Positions 43,943-52,799 are shown, counted from the first letter of the stretch. The stretch: DNA of 64,000 nucleotides from CAYGZM01 sp964354365 (GCA_964354365.1 CAYGZM010000004.1:1-64000), one strand, 5' to 3'. Made by a program: numbers and translations. The notes: a model not told the origin generated them from the letters alone.

Positions 43943-46069
43943 ATGGCGGTTTCTAACAAATCGAGATTGGCGCCGATGGGGTCGCTCGATCCCCCATTTA
44001 CCTCACAAAGCAACGTCATCCTGACTGTCGGCCTCGTCACCATCCTCGCTACGCTCCTGATACCTTTGCCGACCATGTTGCTCGACGCCCTCCTGGCCGC
44101 CAGCATCTCCCTTTCTATTGCCGTCCTGATAGTAACCCTCTCCTCAAAAGAAGCGCTCGAATTATCCACCTTCCCCTCACTGCTGCTCTTCGTAACGCTC
44201 TTTCGACTCTCTCTCAACGTCGCCTCCACCAGGCTCATACTCCTCCAGGGAAACGCCGGCAAAATCATCCAGACCTTCGGTGATTTCGTCGCGGGCGGAA
44301 GCTTCGTCGTCGGACTCGTTATATTCCTCATACTCGTCGTCATACAATTCATTGTCATCACAAAAGGCGCCGAGAGAATCAGCGAAGTTGCCGCGAGATT
44401 CACACTCGACGCTATGCCCGGAAAGCAAATGGCCATCGACGCCGACCTCAACGCCGGAATGATCACCGAAGTCCAGGCAAACGAAAGAAGAGCAAAAATC
44501 GTCAAGGAAAGCGAATTCTACGGAGCTATGGATGGCGCCAGCAAATTCATCCGGGGCGACGCAAAGGCCGGAATCATCATTACCGCAATCAACATCATCG
44601 GCGGCATCGCCATGGGATATTCACGCGGCCTGCCTATTGCCGCCGCAGTAAGGACATATTCCATCCTCTCCATCGGCGACGGACTCGTCAGCCAGATACC
44701 TGCGATGATTATCTCCATAAGCTCCGGCTTCCTCGTTACAAAAATCTCCTCGAAGTACAGTGTCGGCCAGGACCTCAGCAGACAATTCTTCAAGGCGAGC
44801 GAGCCGCTCACCATCGCATCTTTTATAATCGCCGCAATGGCTCTTGTGCCCGGCCTGCCCCCGGTGCCCTTCCTGCTTCTGGCCGCAGGCACTGCTCTGA
44901 CAGGGCGTATGGCTGCCAAATCAGAAGAATCCCACCCACAAATACCCCAGGCGCCACAGCAGCAGCCGACAGACAAACAACCCGTCGAAGACCTCCTCGA
45001 CCTCGACCGAATCTCCGTCCAGGTCGGCGTCAGACTAATTGCGCTCGTTGACCCGCGAAAGCAAAGCACAATCTTCGACCGCATCGGAGCGCTGAGAAGA
45101 AAATTCGCCCAGGAGTTCGGTATCATTATGCCCCTGGTCCGCCTCCGAGACAATATCAACCTCGAACCGGCAACCTACCAAATCCGAATATTCGACCACA
45201 TCGTTGCCGAGGGACGCCTTGAGCCCAATATGTTCCTCGCTATGGACGCCGGCAGTGTCCGCGAAAAAGTCGGCGGAATTAAGACCGCCGAACCGGTGTA
45301 CGGGCTGCCCGCTCTGTGGATCGCGCCAAACGACAAGGAAAAGGCCGAGCTCAACGGGTACACCGTCATCGACCCCGAATCCGTCTTCATCACCCACCTG
45401 TCCGAAACGCTCAAAAAGCACGCCGACGAGCTGCTGACGCGCGAAGACGTCCAGCTCCTCGTTGACCGACTTCGAAAAACCCAACCCTCATTGGTCGGAG
45501 AAGTCGTCGGCGAGCTTGTCCCGATCGGCTTGCTCCAGCGAGTCCTCAGAAATCTCCTCAACGACAGAATACCCATTCGTGAGCTAACCACTATACTCGA
45601 ATCGCTCGGAGAGCACGCCGCAAGAACCAAGAACACAAACGTCCTTACCGAGCTGGTCAGAAAATCCCTTGGCAGAACCATCACGGAGCAGTACAAAAAC
45701 CAGACCGGCAGAATATCCGCCATAACGCTCGAACCGGTCCTCGAACACCGAATGAGCGCCGCCCTCCAGCAGGATGCCGAACAGCTCAACCTCGCCCTGC
45801 CGACGGACCTGGCAATGGATATAAGCCGACAAATCGCACGCGCCTGGAAAACGGCAATGGACAAAGGTATGGAGAAAATCGTCTTGCTCTGCGATTCAAG
45901 ATTGCGCAGCTCGTTGGCCGCCATGCTCGCCCGAACGGTCCCCCCGCTGCCCATCGTCGCTTACGACGAAATCGTCCTCGGAACCGAAATAGACCCGGTG
46001 CAGGTTATAGCCCTTCCGCAAACCGCCCAAACTGAGCCAAGAGACGCAGAGCTTGTCAGTGCATTTTAG
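43943..46069 (+). CDS. flhA: Flagellar type III export gate protein FlhA
   Basis: 708 residues. The N-terminal half has about eight TM helices (VILTVGLVTILATLLIPLPT and on) and the complete family signature RISEVAARFTLDAMPGKQMA-IDAD. The cytoplasmic half (about 350-708) has LIALVDPRKQST, VQLLVDRLRKTQPSLVGEVV and QVIALPQTAQ. FlhA is the export gate for rod, hook and filament proteins. The other gate proteins (FliP, FliQ, FliR, FlhB) are not encoded in the window. Confidence 0.97.
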   Translation: MAVSNKSRLAPMGSLDPPFTSQSNVILTVGLVTILATLLIPLPTMLLDALLAASISLSIAVLIVTLSSKEALELSTFPSLLLFVTLFRLSLNVASTRLILLQGNAGKIIQTFGDFVAGGSFVVGLVIFLILVVIQFIVITKGAERISEVAARFTLDAMPGKQMAIDADLNAGMITEVQANERRAKIVKESEFYGAMDGASKFIRGDAKAGIIITAINIIGGIAMGYSRGLPIAAAVRTYSILSIGDGLVSQIPAMIISISSGFLVTKISSKYSVGQDLSRQFFKASEPLTIASFIIAAMALVPGLPPVPFLLLAAGTALTGRMAAKSEESHPQIPQAPQQQPTDKQPVEDLLDLDRISVQVGVRLIALVDPRKQSTIFDRIGALRRKFAQEFGIIMPLVRLRDNINLEPATYQIRIFDHIVAEGRLEPNMFLAMDAGSVREKVGGIKTAEPVYGLPALWIAPNDKEKAELNGYTVIDPESVFITHLSETLKKHADELLTREDVQLLVDRLRKTQPSLVGEVVGELVPIGLLQRVLRNLLNDRIPIRELTTILESLGEHAARTKNTNVLTELVRKSLGRTITEQYKNQTGRISAITLEPVLEHRMSAALQQDAEQLNLALPTDLAMDISRQIARAWKTAMDKGMEKIVLLCDSRLRSSLAAMLARTVPPLPIVAYDEIVLGTEIDPVQVIALPQTAQTEPRDAELVSAF

Positions 46070-46077
46070 TTAAGTTA

Positions 46078-46126
46078 TAGGGTGGGGCTTTGCCCCACCG
46101 AACTGGTGGGCCAAAGCCCACCCTAC
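46078..46126. repeat. GGGTGGGGCTTTGCCCCACC / GGTGGGCCAAAGCCCACCC palindromic repeat
   Basis: Two small palindromes side by side between flhA and the next gene; similar to 21207-21253. Each could fold into a hairpin in the mRNA. Confidence 0.7.
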
Positions 46127-46146
46127 GCAGAAAGGAGCAAACGTTT

Positions 46147-46386
46147 ATGCCGCTGAACATCCGGTCAACCGCGGTTAGCATCGCCGTTATATGCTTCTTC
46201 GGCATCAGTATTATAGCCTGGCTCAGCGGCCTCTCGCCATCCACCTGCTGCAAAAGAGCGCTAACCGGAGCACTGCTGGCTTATATCGCAGCCGTCTTCG
46301 CGCTGAAGGCCATAAACGCCATCTTGATCAGTGCAATGGTGGAAAATCAAATGCGTCAACAGAAGGAACACAACAGTGGCGACTAA
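46147..46386 (+). CDS. Small two-TM membrane protein of the flagellar operon
   Basis: 79 residues from the ATG at 46147, preceded by AAAGGAG; the longer frame upstream covers a repeat. Two hydrophobic helices: VSIAVICFFGISIIAWLSGL and TGALLAYIAAVFALKAINAI, then a polar tail MVENQMRQQKEHNSGD. The stop overlaps the GTG of fliA by 11 bp, so it is surely part of the operon. No family recognised. A role in motor or export is suggested only by position. Confidence 0.7.
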   Translation: MPLNIRSTAVSIAVICFFGISIIAWLSGLSPSTCCKRALTGALLAYIAAVFALKAINAILISAMVENQMRQQKEHNSGD

Positions 46387-47179
46387 CACTGAAAATATCC
46401 CCGAATGCCCGCTCGTCGAGGACAGCCAAAAGCGGCTCAGAACCGCCGCCCGGCGAGCGTACGCCGGCCAGAAGCAACAGCTTATCGATAACGACCGGAT
46501 CGCCGAGCTGTTGCCGCTGGTCCATAACGTGGTTCAGAGGGTCGTGGCATACCTTAAGCCCCCGCTGTCCTACGAAGACTTGATCTCAGCAGGCACGCTC
46601 GGACTCGTCAAAGCCGCCAGAGACTATGACCCCTCCTTCCAGGCCGAATTCAAAACCTACGCCTATATCAGAATCAGAGGCGCCATCCTCGACGAGCTCA
46701 GAAACTGGTCCTTCGTCCCTGCAAATGTTGATAGGCAAATCCGCGAAACACTCCAGGCAAGCCTCGAAATCATCGACCGCACCGGTTTGACGCCCACGGA
46801 TATCGAGCTGGCCGAGAAACTTGATATCACCATAGATCAGCTCTACGACATATTCGAAAGCGCACGTGCAAAACACTTTGTCTCTATCGACAGTTCCCCC
46901 GAAGATTCACCGCCGCTGGGAGAATTCCTCGCCGCAGAAAATACAAGCACGCCACACGACCGCGTTGAAAAAAATGAGCTTATTGATCAGTTGACCGAGG
47001 CCATCAGCCATTTGGACGCCAGACAACGCCAGATAATCATACTCTACTATCAGCAACAATTGACAATGAAGCAAATAGCCCAGGTTTTTGATATTACCGA
47101 ACCACGGGTCAGCCAGCTGCACGCAAGTGCTTTGTTCAGATTGTCCTTGAAATTGAGGCAATGGAAAGATGCCAGATAG
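46376..47179 (+). CDS. fliA: RNA polymerase sigma28 factor FliA
   Basis: 267 residues from the GTG at 46376 (AAGGAA upstream). Region 2: PPLSYEDLISAGTLGLVKAA, RDYDPSFQAEFKTYAYIRIR, GAILDELRNWSFVP. Region 3: LTPTDIELAEKLDITIDQLY. Region 4: ALDARQRQI-type (HLDARQRQIIILYYQQQLTM) and ITEPRVSQLHASALFRL. It directs RNA polymerase to late flagellar promoters; a matching promoter lies at 49042-49068 before flgM, its anti-sigma factor. Confidence 0.95.
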   Translation: MATNTENIPECPLVEDSQKRLRTAARRAYAGQKQQLIDNDRIAELLPLVHNVVQRVVAYLKPPLSYEDLISAGTLGLVKAARDYDPSFQAEFKTYAYIRIRGAILDELRNWSFVPANVDRQIRETLQASLEIIDRTGLTPTDIELAEKLDITIDQLYDIFESARAKHFVSIDSSPEDSPPLGEFLAAENTSTPHDRVEKNELIDQLTEAISHLDARQRQIIILYYQQQLTMKQIAQVFDITEPRVSQLHASALFRLSLKLRQWKDAR

Positions 47180-47381
47180 CGATTACAACATAATCAAGTC
47201 GGTGGAAAACCTGCAAACTATCGGAGGTTTGACCCCGGTGAATAAGCAAAATGAAAAAAAACGGCGCCAAAATACTCAGCAGCAAGAGCAACAGCAGCCA
47301 GGCGAATCAGGCGAAGCCGACCGCAAAAAGAAAACTGCAAAAGACCAGCCGGACCGCCCTTCCATCGATTATTGCGCTTGA
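47169..47381 (+). CDS. Small basic/Gln-rich protein overlapping fliA
   Basis: 70 residues. The ordered start MPDSDYNIIKSVENLQTIGG is followed by a very polar K/Q/E-rich tail (KKRRQNTQQQEQQQPGESGE) ending DYCA. It overlaps the end of fliA by 11 bp. Similar short proteins follow fliA in some flagellar operons, from memory; function unknown. Likely real because of the coupling and the conserved-looking N-terminus. Confidence 0.55.
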   Translation: MPDSDYNIIKSVENLQTIGGLTPVNKQNEKKRRQNTQQQEQQQPGESGEADRKKKTAKDQPDRPSIDYCA

Positions 47382-47420
47382 CTTGACAGACCCCTTTGGC
47401 GCGGCAAGAGCAGATGAACC

Positions 47421-47675
47421 ATGACAAAAACCGCAACAAACATCTTAAAAAGCAGCGACGTTAAAATAGAGGGCCGATTCCATCTCAACGTTGACCCCGG
47501 CGCTCATCCCGCGCCGCCGCGAAAGAATCGCGACCTCCCGCCGCAGGTCCGCATCGTTGAAAACCATCCCGGATTCGCCGTCCTGGAGCTGACCTGTTCC
47601 TGTGGAAACAAATCGTATATCAGGTGTGAGTATGACAATGCTCGGCCTGATGACCCCAAATCTCAACGGAACTAA
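47421..47675 (+). CDS. Small CxCG protein of the flagellar operon
   Basis: 84 residues. The central motif VRIVENHPGFAVLELTCSCG, then NKSYIRCEYDN, looks like a half metal-binding site (CSC plus one more Cys). No signal peptide. It lies between a tiny fliA-overlapping gene and a lipoprotein gene, all co-directional. No family recognised. Zn binding is possible but unproven. Confidence 0.6.
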   Translation: MTKTATNILKSSDVKIEGRFHLNVDPGAHPAPPRKNRDLPPQVRIVENHPGFAVLELTCSCGNKSYIRCEYDNARPDDPKSQRN

Positions 47676-47689
47676 CGAGGAAGAACGCT

Positions 47690-48301
47690 ATGCGAACCAA
47701 CACAACAAAACTACGGTATCTGATTCTCACGGCCCTGGCAATCCTCTGCGCAGGCTGCACAATCGAAAAGCCGGTCGAGCTTGTTGCCAGGCCCGACTCC
47801 ACCGGAGGATTAGTCGGTAATGCAAATACGCCCAGAAGGTTCGAAGACCCCGCCGAAGGAGCGCCGACTGCCATCGAGTCCGCGATGGAGCTGTCGGCAA
47901 AATACGCAAAGCTCTCCGACGAAATGGCCGTGCTAAAACAGAAAAACCAGCAGCTACTCGCCGAGAACCAGGACCTCAAGGACCGACTTGCCCCCTGCCA
48001 GGCCCAGCTTGTGCAGGCCCAAAAGGAGCTGACTGAAGCCAACGACCTCCTTATCGAGATGCGCGTTGAGCTAAACAACTGGCAGGCCAACGTCCTCGCA
48101 TTCCGAGACGAGATGCGGGACGCCGACAAAGCCCAGCTCGAAGCACTGCTCAAGATACTCCAAGTCCTCGGCGGCGAAACAAAAAACCAATCCGTCTCGG
48201 ACCTCAAAAAGGATTCCACCAATACCGCGCCCCAGGAATCCAACCGAACTCAGCAAGAATCCCCCCAGGCAGGGACTACTACAGGTGAGCTCAATGGATA
48301 G
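47690..48301 (+). CDS. Lipoprotein with coiled coil
   Basis: 203 residues. Signal peptide LRYLILTALAILCAGC with a lipobox-like cysteine at 23. Residues about 60-135 form a long coiled coil (LSAKYAKLSDEMAVLKQKNQ, LLAENQDLKDRL). The Ser/Thr/Gln-rich tail is probably disordered. GAGGA precedes the ATG. It overlaps the next lipoprotein gene by 8 bp. As a cell-envelope lipoprotein at the end of the motility operon it might be an accessory motor or ring protein; no family recognised. Confidence 0.65.
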   Translation: MRTNTTKLRYLILTALAILCAGCTIEKPVELVARPDSTGGLVGNANTPRRFEDPAEGAPTAIESAMELSAKYAKLSDEMAVLKQKNQQLLAENQDLKDRLAPCQAQLVQAQKELTEANDLLIEMRVELNNWQANVLAFRDEMRDADKAQLEALLKILQVLGGETKNQSVSDLKKDSTNTAPQESNRTQQESPQAGTTTGELNG

Positions 48302-48956
48302 CCCAAGAACAATACCGCCGTCTGAAGCCGCAAAACGCGCAGTCTTGCGCGCCGCAATGCTCCTGGCGCTTGCCTGCTTGCCCGGCTGCAATGTCATCTA
48401 CAAAACCTCATTGCACCAGCCGGATTATTATTACCTCAATCCGCACAAGAACTTGCCCGCTGTCGGCAAGGTTGTCCTCCTCGATATGCACAACGACTCG
48501 AGCTACCCCCAAATCTCCGCCGATATGACAGAAGCCCTCTTCCAGGCACTGCAGAAAGAACAGCTCTTCAGCATCACCGTCGTCCGCCGGACCGATCCAT
48601 CCTGGAAGAGCCTGCAATTGGATGCGGACGCGCCATACACGCTCCAACAGCTCGCAGAAATGCGAAAAGCCCTGAACTGCAATGCCGTTATCGTTGGCTC
48701 TGTTACCACATATCAGCCCTACCCCCAAATGATTATAGGACTGAGACTAAAGCTTGTGGACCTGACGGATGGACAACTGCTCTGGGCGCTCGAGCAAATC
48801 TGGGATACGACCGATAAAACAATGGAAAAACGTGTCAAAGACTATTATCAGGATCAAATTCACTCCGGCTTCGGCCCTCTCCGCGAACAATTGGTCCTCG
48901 TCAGCTCGCTCAACTTCATCAAGTTCGTGGCGTATGAGGTGGCACAGACAATGTAG
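48294..48956 (+). CDS. Envelope lipoprotein with CsgG/FlgT-like fold
   Basis: I choose the ATG at 48294 (220 residues); a GTG at 48285 in frame is possible. Lipobox LPGC at about residue 32. The following domain has VGKVVLLDMHNDSSYPQISA, DMTEALFQALQKEQLFSITV and LNCNAVIVGSVTTYQPYPQM. This pattern (beta strand, paired helices, strand, VIVGSVT) is that of CsgG/LpoB/FlgT-middle-like domains. It may sit at the outer membrane next to the L-ring; this is inferred from fold-like pattern and position only. Confidence 0.6.
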   Translation: MDSPRTIPPSEAAKRAVLRAAMLLALACLPGCNVIYKTSLHQPDYYYLNPHKNLPAVGKVVLLDMHNDSSYPQISADMTEALFQALQKEQLFSITVVRRTDPSWKSLQLDADAPYTLQQLAEMRKALNCNAVIVGSVTTYQPYPQMIIGLRLKLVDLTDGQLLWALEQIWDTTDKTMEKRVKDYYQDQIHSGFGPLREQLVLVSSLNFIKFVAYEVAQTM

Positions 48957-49041
48957 AAGACGGCGCGAAATTACAAACACGCTAACTCGTCACAAAGAAG
49001 CACCGACTTTAGAAAAAATTTGATATTTTGCCGGAAAATCG

Positions 49042-49068
49042 TAAAGTTTTTGCAGAATCATGCGAAAA
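49042..49068 (+). promoter_or_regulatory. Sigma28 (FliA) promoter of flgM
   Basis: TAAAGTTT (perfect -35), 11 bases, then TGCGAAAA, which keeps the central CGA and the AA of GCCGATAA. It lies 41 bp before the flgM ATG; the remainder of the 153-bp gap is AT-rich leader. Confidence 0.7.
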
Positions 49069-49109
49069 GGACTATGAAACGAAAATTATAATGAGAAAAC
49101 GATACTGCG

Positions 49110-49379
49110 ATGATAGATAAGATCAATGCCAATCAGATTCGAGACATCCTGGAGAAATCGGCCTCCCAGCCCGCTAACTCCTCCAAGACCCCGACCGATA
49201 GCCAGCCGGATGCGTCGCTCCACGTTGACTTTGCGCCACTGATTGAAAACGCCGTGCAGTTACCCCAGACCGACGCCGACGCCGTCCGCAGGGCACAGCA
49301 GCTTTTGGCCTCCGGCCAGCTCGAAAGCCCCGAGAATATCCGAGCCGCCGCTGAAAACATCCTTGAATACGGCATATAG
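49110..49379 (+). CDS. flgM: Anti-sigma28 factor FlgM
   Basis: 89 residues. The N-terminal half is polar and likely disordered (SASQPANSSKTPTDSQPDAS); the C-terminal helices (PQTDADAVRRAQQLLASGQL, ESPENIRAAAENIL) match the sigma-binding part of FlgM. It holds FliA inactive until the hook is complete and FlgM is exported. It stands apart from the operon with its own FliA-type promoter, so the loop is self-limiting, and a terminator follows. Confidence 0.82.
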   Translation: MIDKINANQIRDILEKSASQPANSSKTPTDSQPDASLHVDFAPLIENAVQLPQTDADAVRRAQQLLASGQLESPENIRAAAENILEYGI

Positions 49380-49452
49380 AAGCTCACAGAAAAATATATC
49401 CAGAGGCCGACCACGGACGGTCGTTACCATAGCCCTAAAGGATTTATAAACT

Positions 49453-49513
49453 CGGCGAGGAAACGCGTACAACTGGCCCCCACCAGTTATCCCCACCTCG
49501 CCGTTCTTTTTTC
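49453..49513 (+). terminator. Rho-independent terminator after flgM
   Basis: CGGCGAGG (49453-49460) pairs with CCTCGCCG (49496-49503), followed by TTCTTTTTTC. An inner hairpin (AACTGG/CCAGTT) sits in the loop, giving a branched stem. Confidence 0.75.
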
Positions 49514-50504
49514 TTCCGATTCGCCCTGTTCTGTATGGAGCTGCGCCGGCGCCGCCCGCCATTATACTACAGGTCACGCCCGACACCTTCCACGATGTAT
49601 TGTTAGTACCGCATTTCGTAAGTCCCGCTACTATGACGTCATTTCGACTGGAGCGATGCGAAGCATCGCGCAGCGGAGAAATCTATTCATCTACAGTAGC
49701 AACTTACTCGCATAGTCGTCTTATTTGCGAAATGTGGTACCAGGCGCAGTTATATTGCCGCAATGCCGATACTGCCTGGGGGCCCCCTCTTGAAGGACCT
49801 GGTATGATCCTGGCTAAAAAGATCGCCCGTCACGCGTAGAAATCAAGAATCCGTCCCGCACAGTCTTCCTCGAAGGATATCCGTAACGAGCCGCGCCGAA
49901 ATGTATAAGCCGTCGAATTGCCGGGGGAGTTGAACCTGACGTTCGCAGCGTCAACAGAACCGCTCCAGCAGCCGTCGCCATCCCAGCACCCTGCTCGCCG
50001 CAATGCACCGCCGCTCCTCTTAAAAGGAACCGACCGGACAACCCTGCATGAGATTCTCTTTACCAATTCACCCACCTCCATTTGGTATAGATTGTAGCAG
50101 ATTTCGCCCGACAAATCAAGCAGAATCTCATTCCCCCGGCTGATAAACAACCGGCCAATCCCCTATCCACCAATGCCGCGAAAACCAAAGCGATATTATG
50201 GGAGTACCGACGAAAAGTTTATGCTTCATCCGGTTAATGAGTAGGTGGCCGTTGCAGGTCAGGACCTTGGAGTTGTCTGGAGAGAAAAATCGTTTGGGCA
50301 GATGGCCAAATTAGGGCAACCAGGGGGGTAATTTGGACCTCTGGGGCCCCGAACGATTCTTCTCGGTCTTCCGAATCCCGAAGTACACCTATCCATTATT
50401 CGGAAGAACCCAATTTATGATGGACACCGCCGGCCACGCCATTAGAATCTGTGTTTGAGCCGCCTTCGAAGATAGATTTTACCCTTTGGAAAAAGGGACC
50501 GTTG
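49514..50504. other. 991-bp stretch without convincing genes
   Basis: It holds a GTCATTTCGAC repeat (49638-49684). A minus-strand frame of up to 106 codons (49830-50150) has an internal ATG near GGAGGTG, but its product resembles nothing and its composition is unremarkable. I see no RNA gene. Confidence 0.55.
49638..49684. repeat. GTCATTTCGACTGGAGCG...CGGAGAAATCT dispersed repeat
   Basis: Contains GATGCGAAGCATCGCGCAGC, a small palindrome. A close relative starts at 53161 (GTCATTTCGACCGAGCGCAG). Confidence 0.65.
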
Positions 50505-50705
50505 ATGCAGATTATCGCTAAATGCCCGCAATGCGGCAACGCCTGGCGCCTCGACGCCTCCGCAGCAGACAGAAGAATACGATGTCGCAAATGCCGCAGA
50601 TTGTTCAAAGTCCCCAAACTCGAAGAGCTGCCAAAGGCAACCGAGACAATAAGGCAGGCAAAAGGCTCTATCTATGTTGACGAAGCCGGCAAAACCTACG
50701 GCTGA
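50505..50705 (+). CDS. Zinc-ribbon domain protein (MJ0042-like)
   Basis: 66 residues from the ATG at 50505. Two CxxC knuckles: CPQCGNAWRLDASAADRRIR then CRKCRRLFKVPK. The pattern is the MJ0042/zinc_ribbon_5 type found at the N-terminus of many planctomycete and deltaproteobacterial proteins, here standing alone. It binds one zinc; role unknown. An upstream in-frame ATG (50451) gives an unlikely extension. Confidence 0.7.
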   Translation: MQIIAKCPQCGNAWRLDASAADRRIRCRKCRRLFKVPKLEELPKATETIRQAKGSIYVDEAGKTYG

Positions 50706-50766
50706 AAGCGCCGCCCCCGCCCCCAAAAAAACACTGACTAATCCCCGTTCCACAAACAGCGTCTTC

Positions 50767-50830
50767 GTCATTCCTGCGAAAGCAGGAATCCAGTTCTCAG
50801 ACGATAGACCCCTGCTTGCGCAGGGGTGAC
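50767..50830. repeat. GTCATTCCTGCGAAAGCAGG...CCTGCTTGCGCAGGGGTGAC repeat
   Basis: Outer parts are hairpins (CCTGCGAAAGCAGG; CCCCTGCTTGCGCAGGGG). Same family as 34280-34343. It lies between convergent genes. Confidence 0.7.
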
Positions 50831-50881
50831 TTCTCTGATTCTGCTTTCCGCGACAGATGCCAACCAAGCCACAACACCGCC

Positions 50882-51796
50882 TCAACTCGCAGCCGCAACA
50901 CCGCTAACTCTCGAATCGCTCGACGCCATCGACTTCAGTATCTCGACAAAACGCCCCACCATAAACTCCGCAGGCCACGTCCGCTCAGAACGCTCAAGAT
51001 TCTCCTGCGCCCACGCAAAAGCAAAAGGCAGCATCACCGCCTCGACCTCCGACCCCTCTAATTCGGCCGTCAGCTCACCCAGCGCCTGCGCGATACTCAC
51101 CGGCATCGGCGCAACGTGCGAAGCATCCGTCCCCTCCGCCTGGCACACCAGCGCAGAACCTGTCACTATGTGCTCCCGGCACACGACCGGCCTTCGCTCA
51201 TACCAGCTGCATAGACCGCCGGACAACAACGGACACGTCGCCCCAAGACCCCCGTACCATTCAGCGACCCGCCTTAGCTCCATCCCACCGTCCGCCCCGC
51301 CCTCTTCTCCCAATGTTGATCCTCCAGCTCCACAATCCAGAATCTTCTTCGCAGTATTCAGACAATCCCGTAATATCGACCTGCCCCGCTCACCCGGAAG
51401 CGACAGCACCTCTTCCCTGAACCGAAAAACCTCGGGTACCGACAACGGAACAAGATAACTGCAGCACCGCGAGCAGCCCTTGCGGCACGCAACATACTCC
51501 CCCCTGCTCCTTAGCCCCTCCACCACTAACAGCACTATCTCACTGGCCAGTCTCCGCGCTAATGGCGTTATGTCCGAAAGCCGCGCCTGACTTGGAGCAA
51601 CACTTATTCGAAAATCCACCATCCTGCCGAACACATCAAGCTCGAAACCGAAACTCTCTGTGCAGCAACCGCCCCGGCCCGCTTTCTCCTCAGGCCCGCC
51701 CAATACCATCACACCCGAACTCTCGTTCATTAGCAGCTCTCCGCCCCCCCGCTCACAATAGCTTCGCCCAAAAACACCCTCTGAAATCACAATCAC
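50882..51796 (-). CDS. YkgJ-family cysteine-cluster protein
   Basis: 304 residues. The diagnostic cluster CRKGCSRCC (CxxxCxxCC, near 103-111) is followed by CPLLSGGLCSWYERRPVVCR, as in YkgJ (zinc/iron-chelating) proteins. The first 60 residues carry other cysteines and no clear domain, so the start may be later. C-terminal helices close the fold. The family binds a metal; its reaction is unknown. It follows the membrane coiled-coil gene by 23 bp, likely one operon. Confidence 0.78.
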   Translation of the reverse strand: MIVISEGVFGRSYCERGGGELLMNESSGVMVLGGPEEKAGRGGCCTESFGFELDVFGRMVDFRISVAPSQARLSDITPLARRLASEIVLLVVEGLRSRGEYVACRKGCSRCCSYLVPLSVPEVFRFREEVLSLPGERGRSILRDCLNTAKKILDCGAGGSTLGEEGGADGGMELRRVAEWYGGLGATCPLLSGGLCSWYERRPVVCREHIVTGSALVCQAEGTDASHVAPMPVSIAQALGELTAELEGSEVEAVMLPFAFAWAQENLERSERTWPAEFMVGRFVEILKSMASSDSRVSGVAAAS

Positions 51797-51819
51797 CCGG
51801 CTGTCTTCACAGCAAGTGA

Positions 51820-52344
51820 TTATCCTCCCCCCGCCTTCCCTGCATCATCCGGTTTCTCTTCGGTTTCCTTCAACGGGGCCTCATCACCCCCACAAGGCTC
51901 CAATACCCCTGTGCGAGGGTCCCCGCCGGCCTGCTCTCCCGTCTTTGCCCTGAGCTGCTCGACCACCGCATTCTTGGGCGGTTCAATACCCAGCGCCTTC
52001 TCAATCCTTGCCACTCGCTCCGAAAGGCCGGCAAGCTTGCCATTGATGGAGTCCAGTGTCTTTCCAATGCTCTTCAAATCCACGTTGACGCCGCTGAAAT
52101 TCCTTTCGGTCAAAGCCATATACCGCTCCATCAACCGCTCGTACGCATCTATCGCACGCGCCGCGTCCGTCCTATTCTCCGGCAGCCTTATCTCAGGCCT
52201 GACCTCATAAGTCCTTTCGTAGCCCTCAATTACGCCCGAATACCACGCAACCGCCGCGCACACAATCACGCCCGCGGCAATGCCAAATATACCCTTTTTT
52301 GCTCTCATCGGCTTTGTCCCATTCTGTACACTTTGCGTTTCCAA
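51820..52344 (-). CDS. Single-TM coiled-coil protein
   Basis: 174 residues. TM helix at about 19-40 (GIFGIAAGVIVCAAVAWYSG); the outside part has a coiled coil at about 85-125 (LKSIGKTLDSINGKLAGLSE, RVARIEKALG) and a Pro/Gly/Glu-rich tail. A later start (MRAKKG) is possible. No family recognised. Its upstream region is filled with repeats, beyond which sits a very strong minus-strand promoter (52969-52997) that could once have served it. Confidence 0.65.
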   Translation of the reverse strand: METQSVQNGTKPMRAKKGIFGIAAGVIVCAAVAWYSGVIEGYERTYEVRPEIRLPENRTDAARAIDAYERLMERYMALTERNFSGVNVDLKSIGKTLDSINGKLAGLSERVARIEKALGIEPPKNAVVEQLRAKTGEQAGGDPRTGVLEPCGGDEAPLKETEEKPDDAGKAGGG

Positions 52345-52479
52345 ACCTCTCTGGCATTATCGGCCAAAACAACCCCCTAAAATACCAAACATTGCCAAAA
52401 TTTCCCACCCTGCCCGCCCCCAATCTGAGATATGAAACTTGAAATCTTGAATTGACCCTCCCCCTCCGTCCCGTCATTG

Positions 52480-52795
52480 CAAGGCCGCCAGGGGCGGGGC
52501 AATCTGTCGTCCGGCAAGCAGAGTAAGCTGTTTGTGCGTTTGAAATTGGGTTTGATTGGGTTTGTATTTCGTATCGCGTATTGCGTATTGCGTATCGCGG
52601 GGGGACTGTTTTTGTATCTCGTATTTCGTATTTCGTCCCGGCGTGGCGGGGGAATTGGGTTTGATTGGGTTTGTTTTTTCGAGTCGGTTGGGGAAGGTTT
52701 GTTTTCATAATTCCTTCTGATAAAGGGAGTTGCGTTGGGTTTGGCCTTGGAAGAATTGGGTTTGTTTTGCAAAAAACAGGGCGATTTGTAGAGGA
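52480..52795 (-). repeat. KTNPI-type low-complexity dispersed repeat
   Basis: Minus strand reads repeated AATACGAAATACGA / CGCAATACGC units and AAACCCAATCAAACCCAA units; forward it reads TTTGGGTTTGATTGGGTTTG. Frames give KTNPI, NTRYEIQ and KPNQTQ strings. From memory these strings recur in spurious ORFs of Phycisphaerae metagenomes. Confidence 0.65.
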
Positions 52796-52799
52796 GTCT

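Noticed and set aside
49600..49839. 79-codon plus-strand frame
   Set aside because: Its centre is the GTCATTTCGAC repeat, so it is repeat translation.
49830..50150. Minus-strand frame of 106 codons with GGAGGTG near an internal ATG
   Set aside because: No recognisable domain, no neighbour support; kept only as a remark in the intergenic entry.
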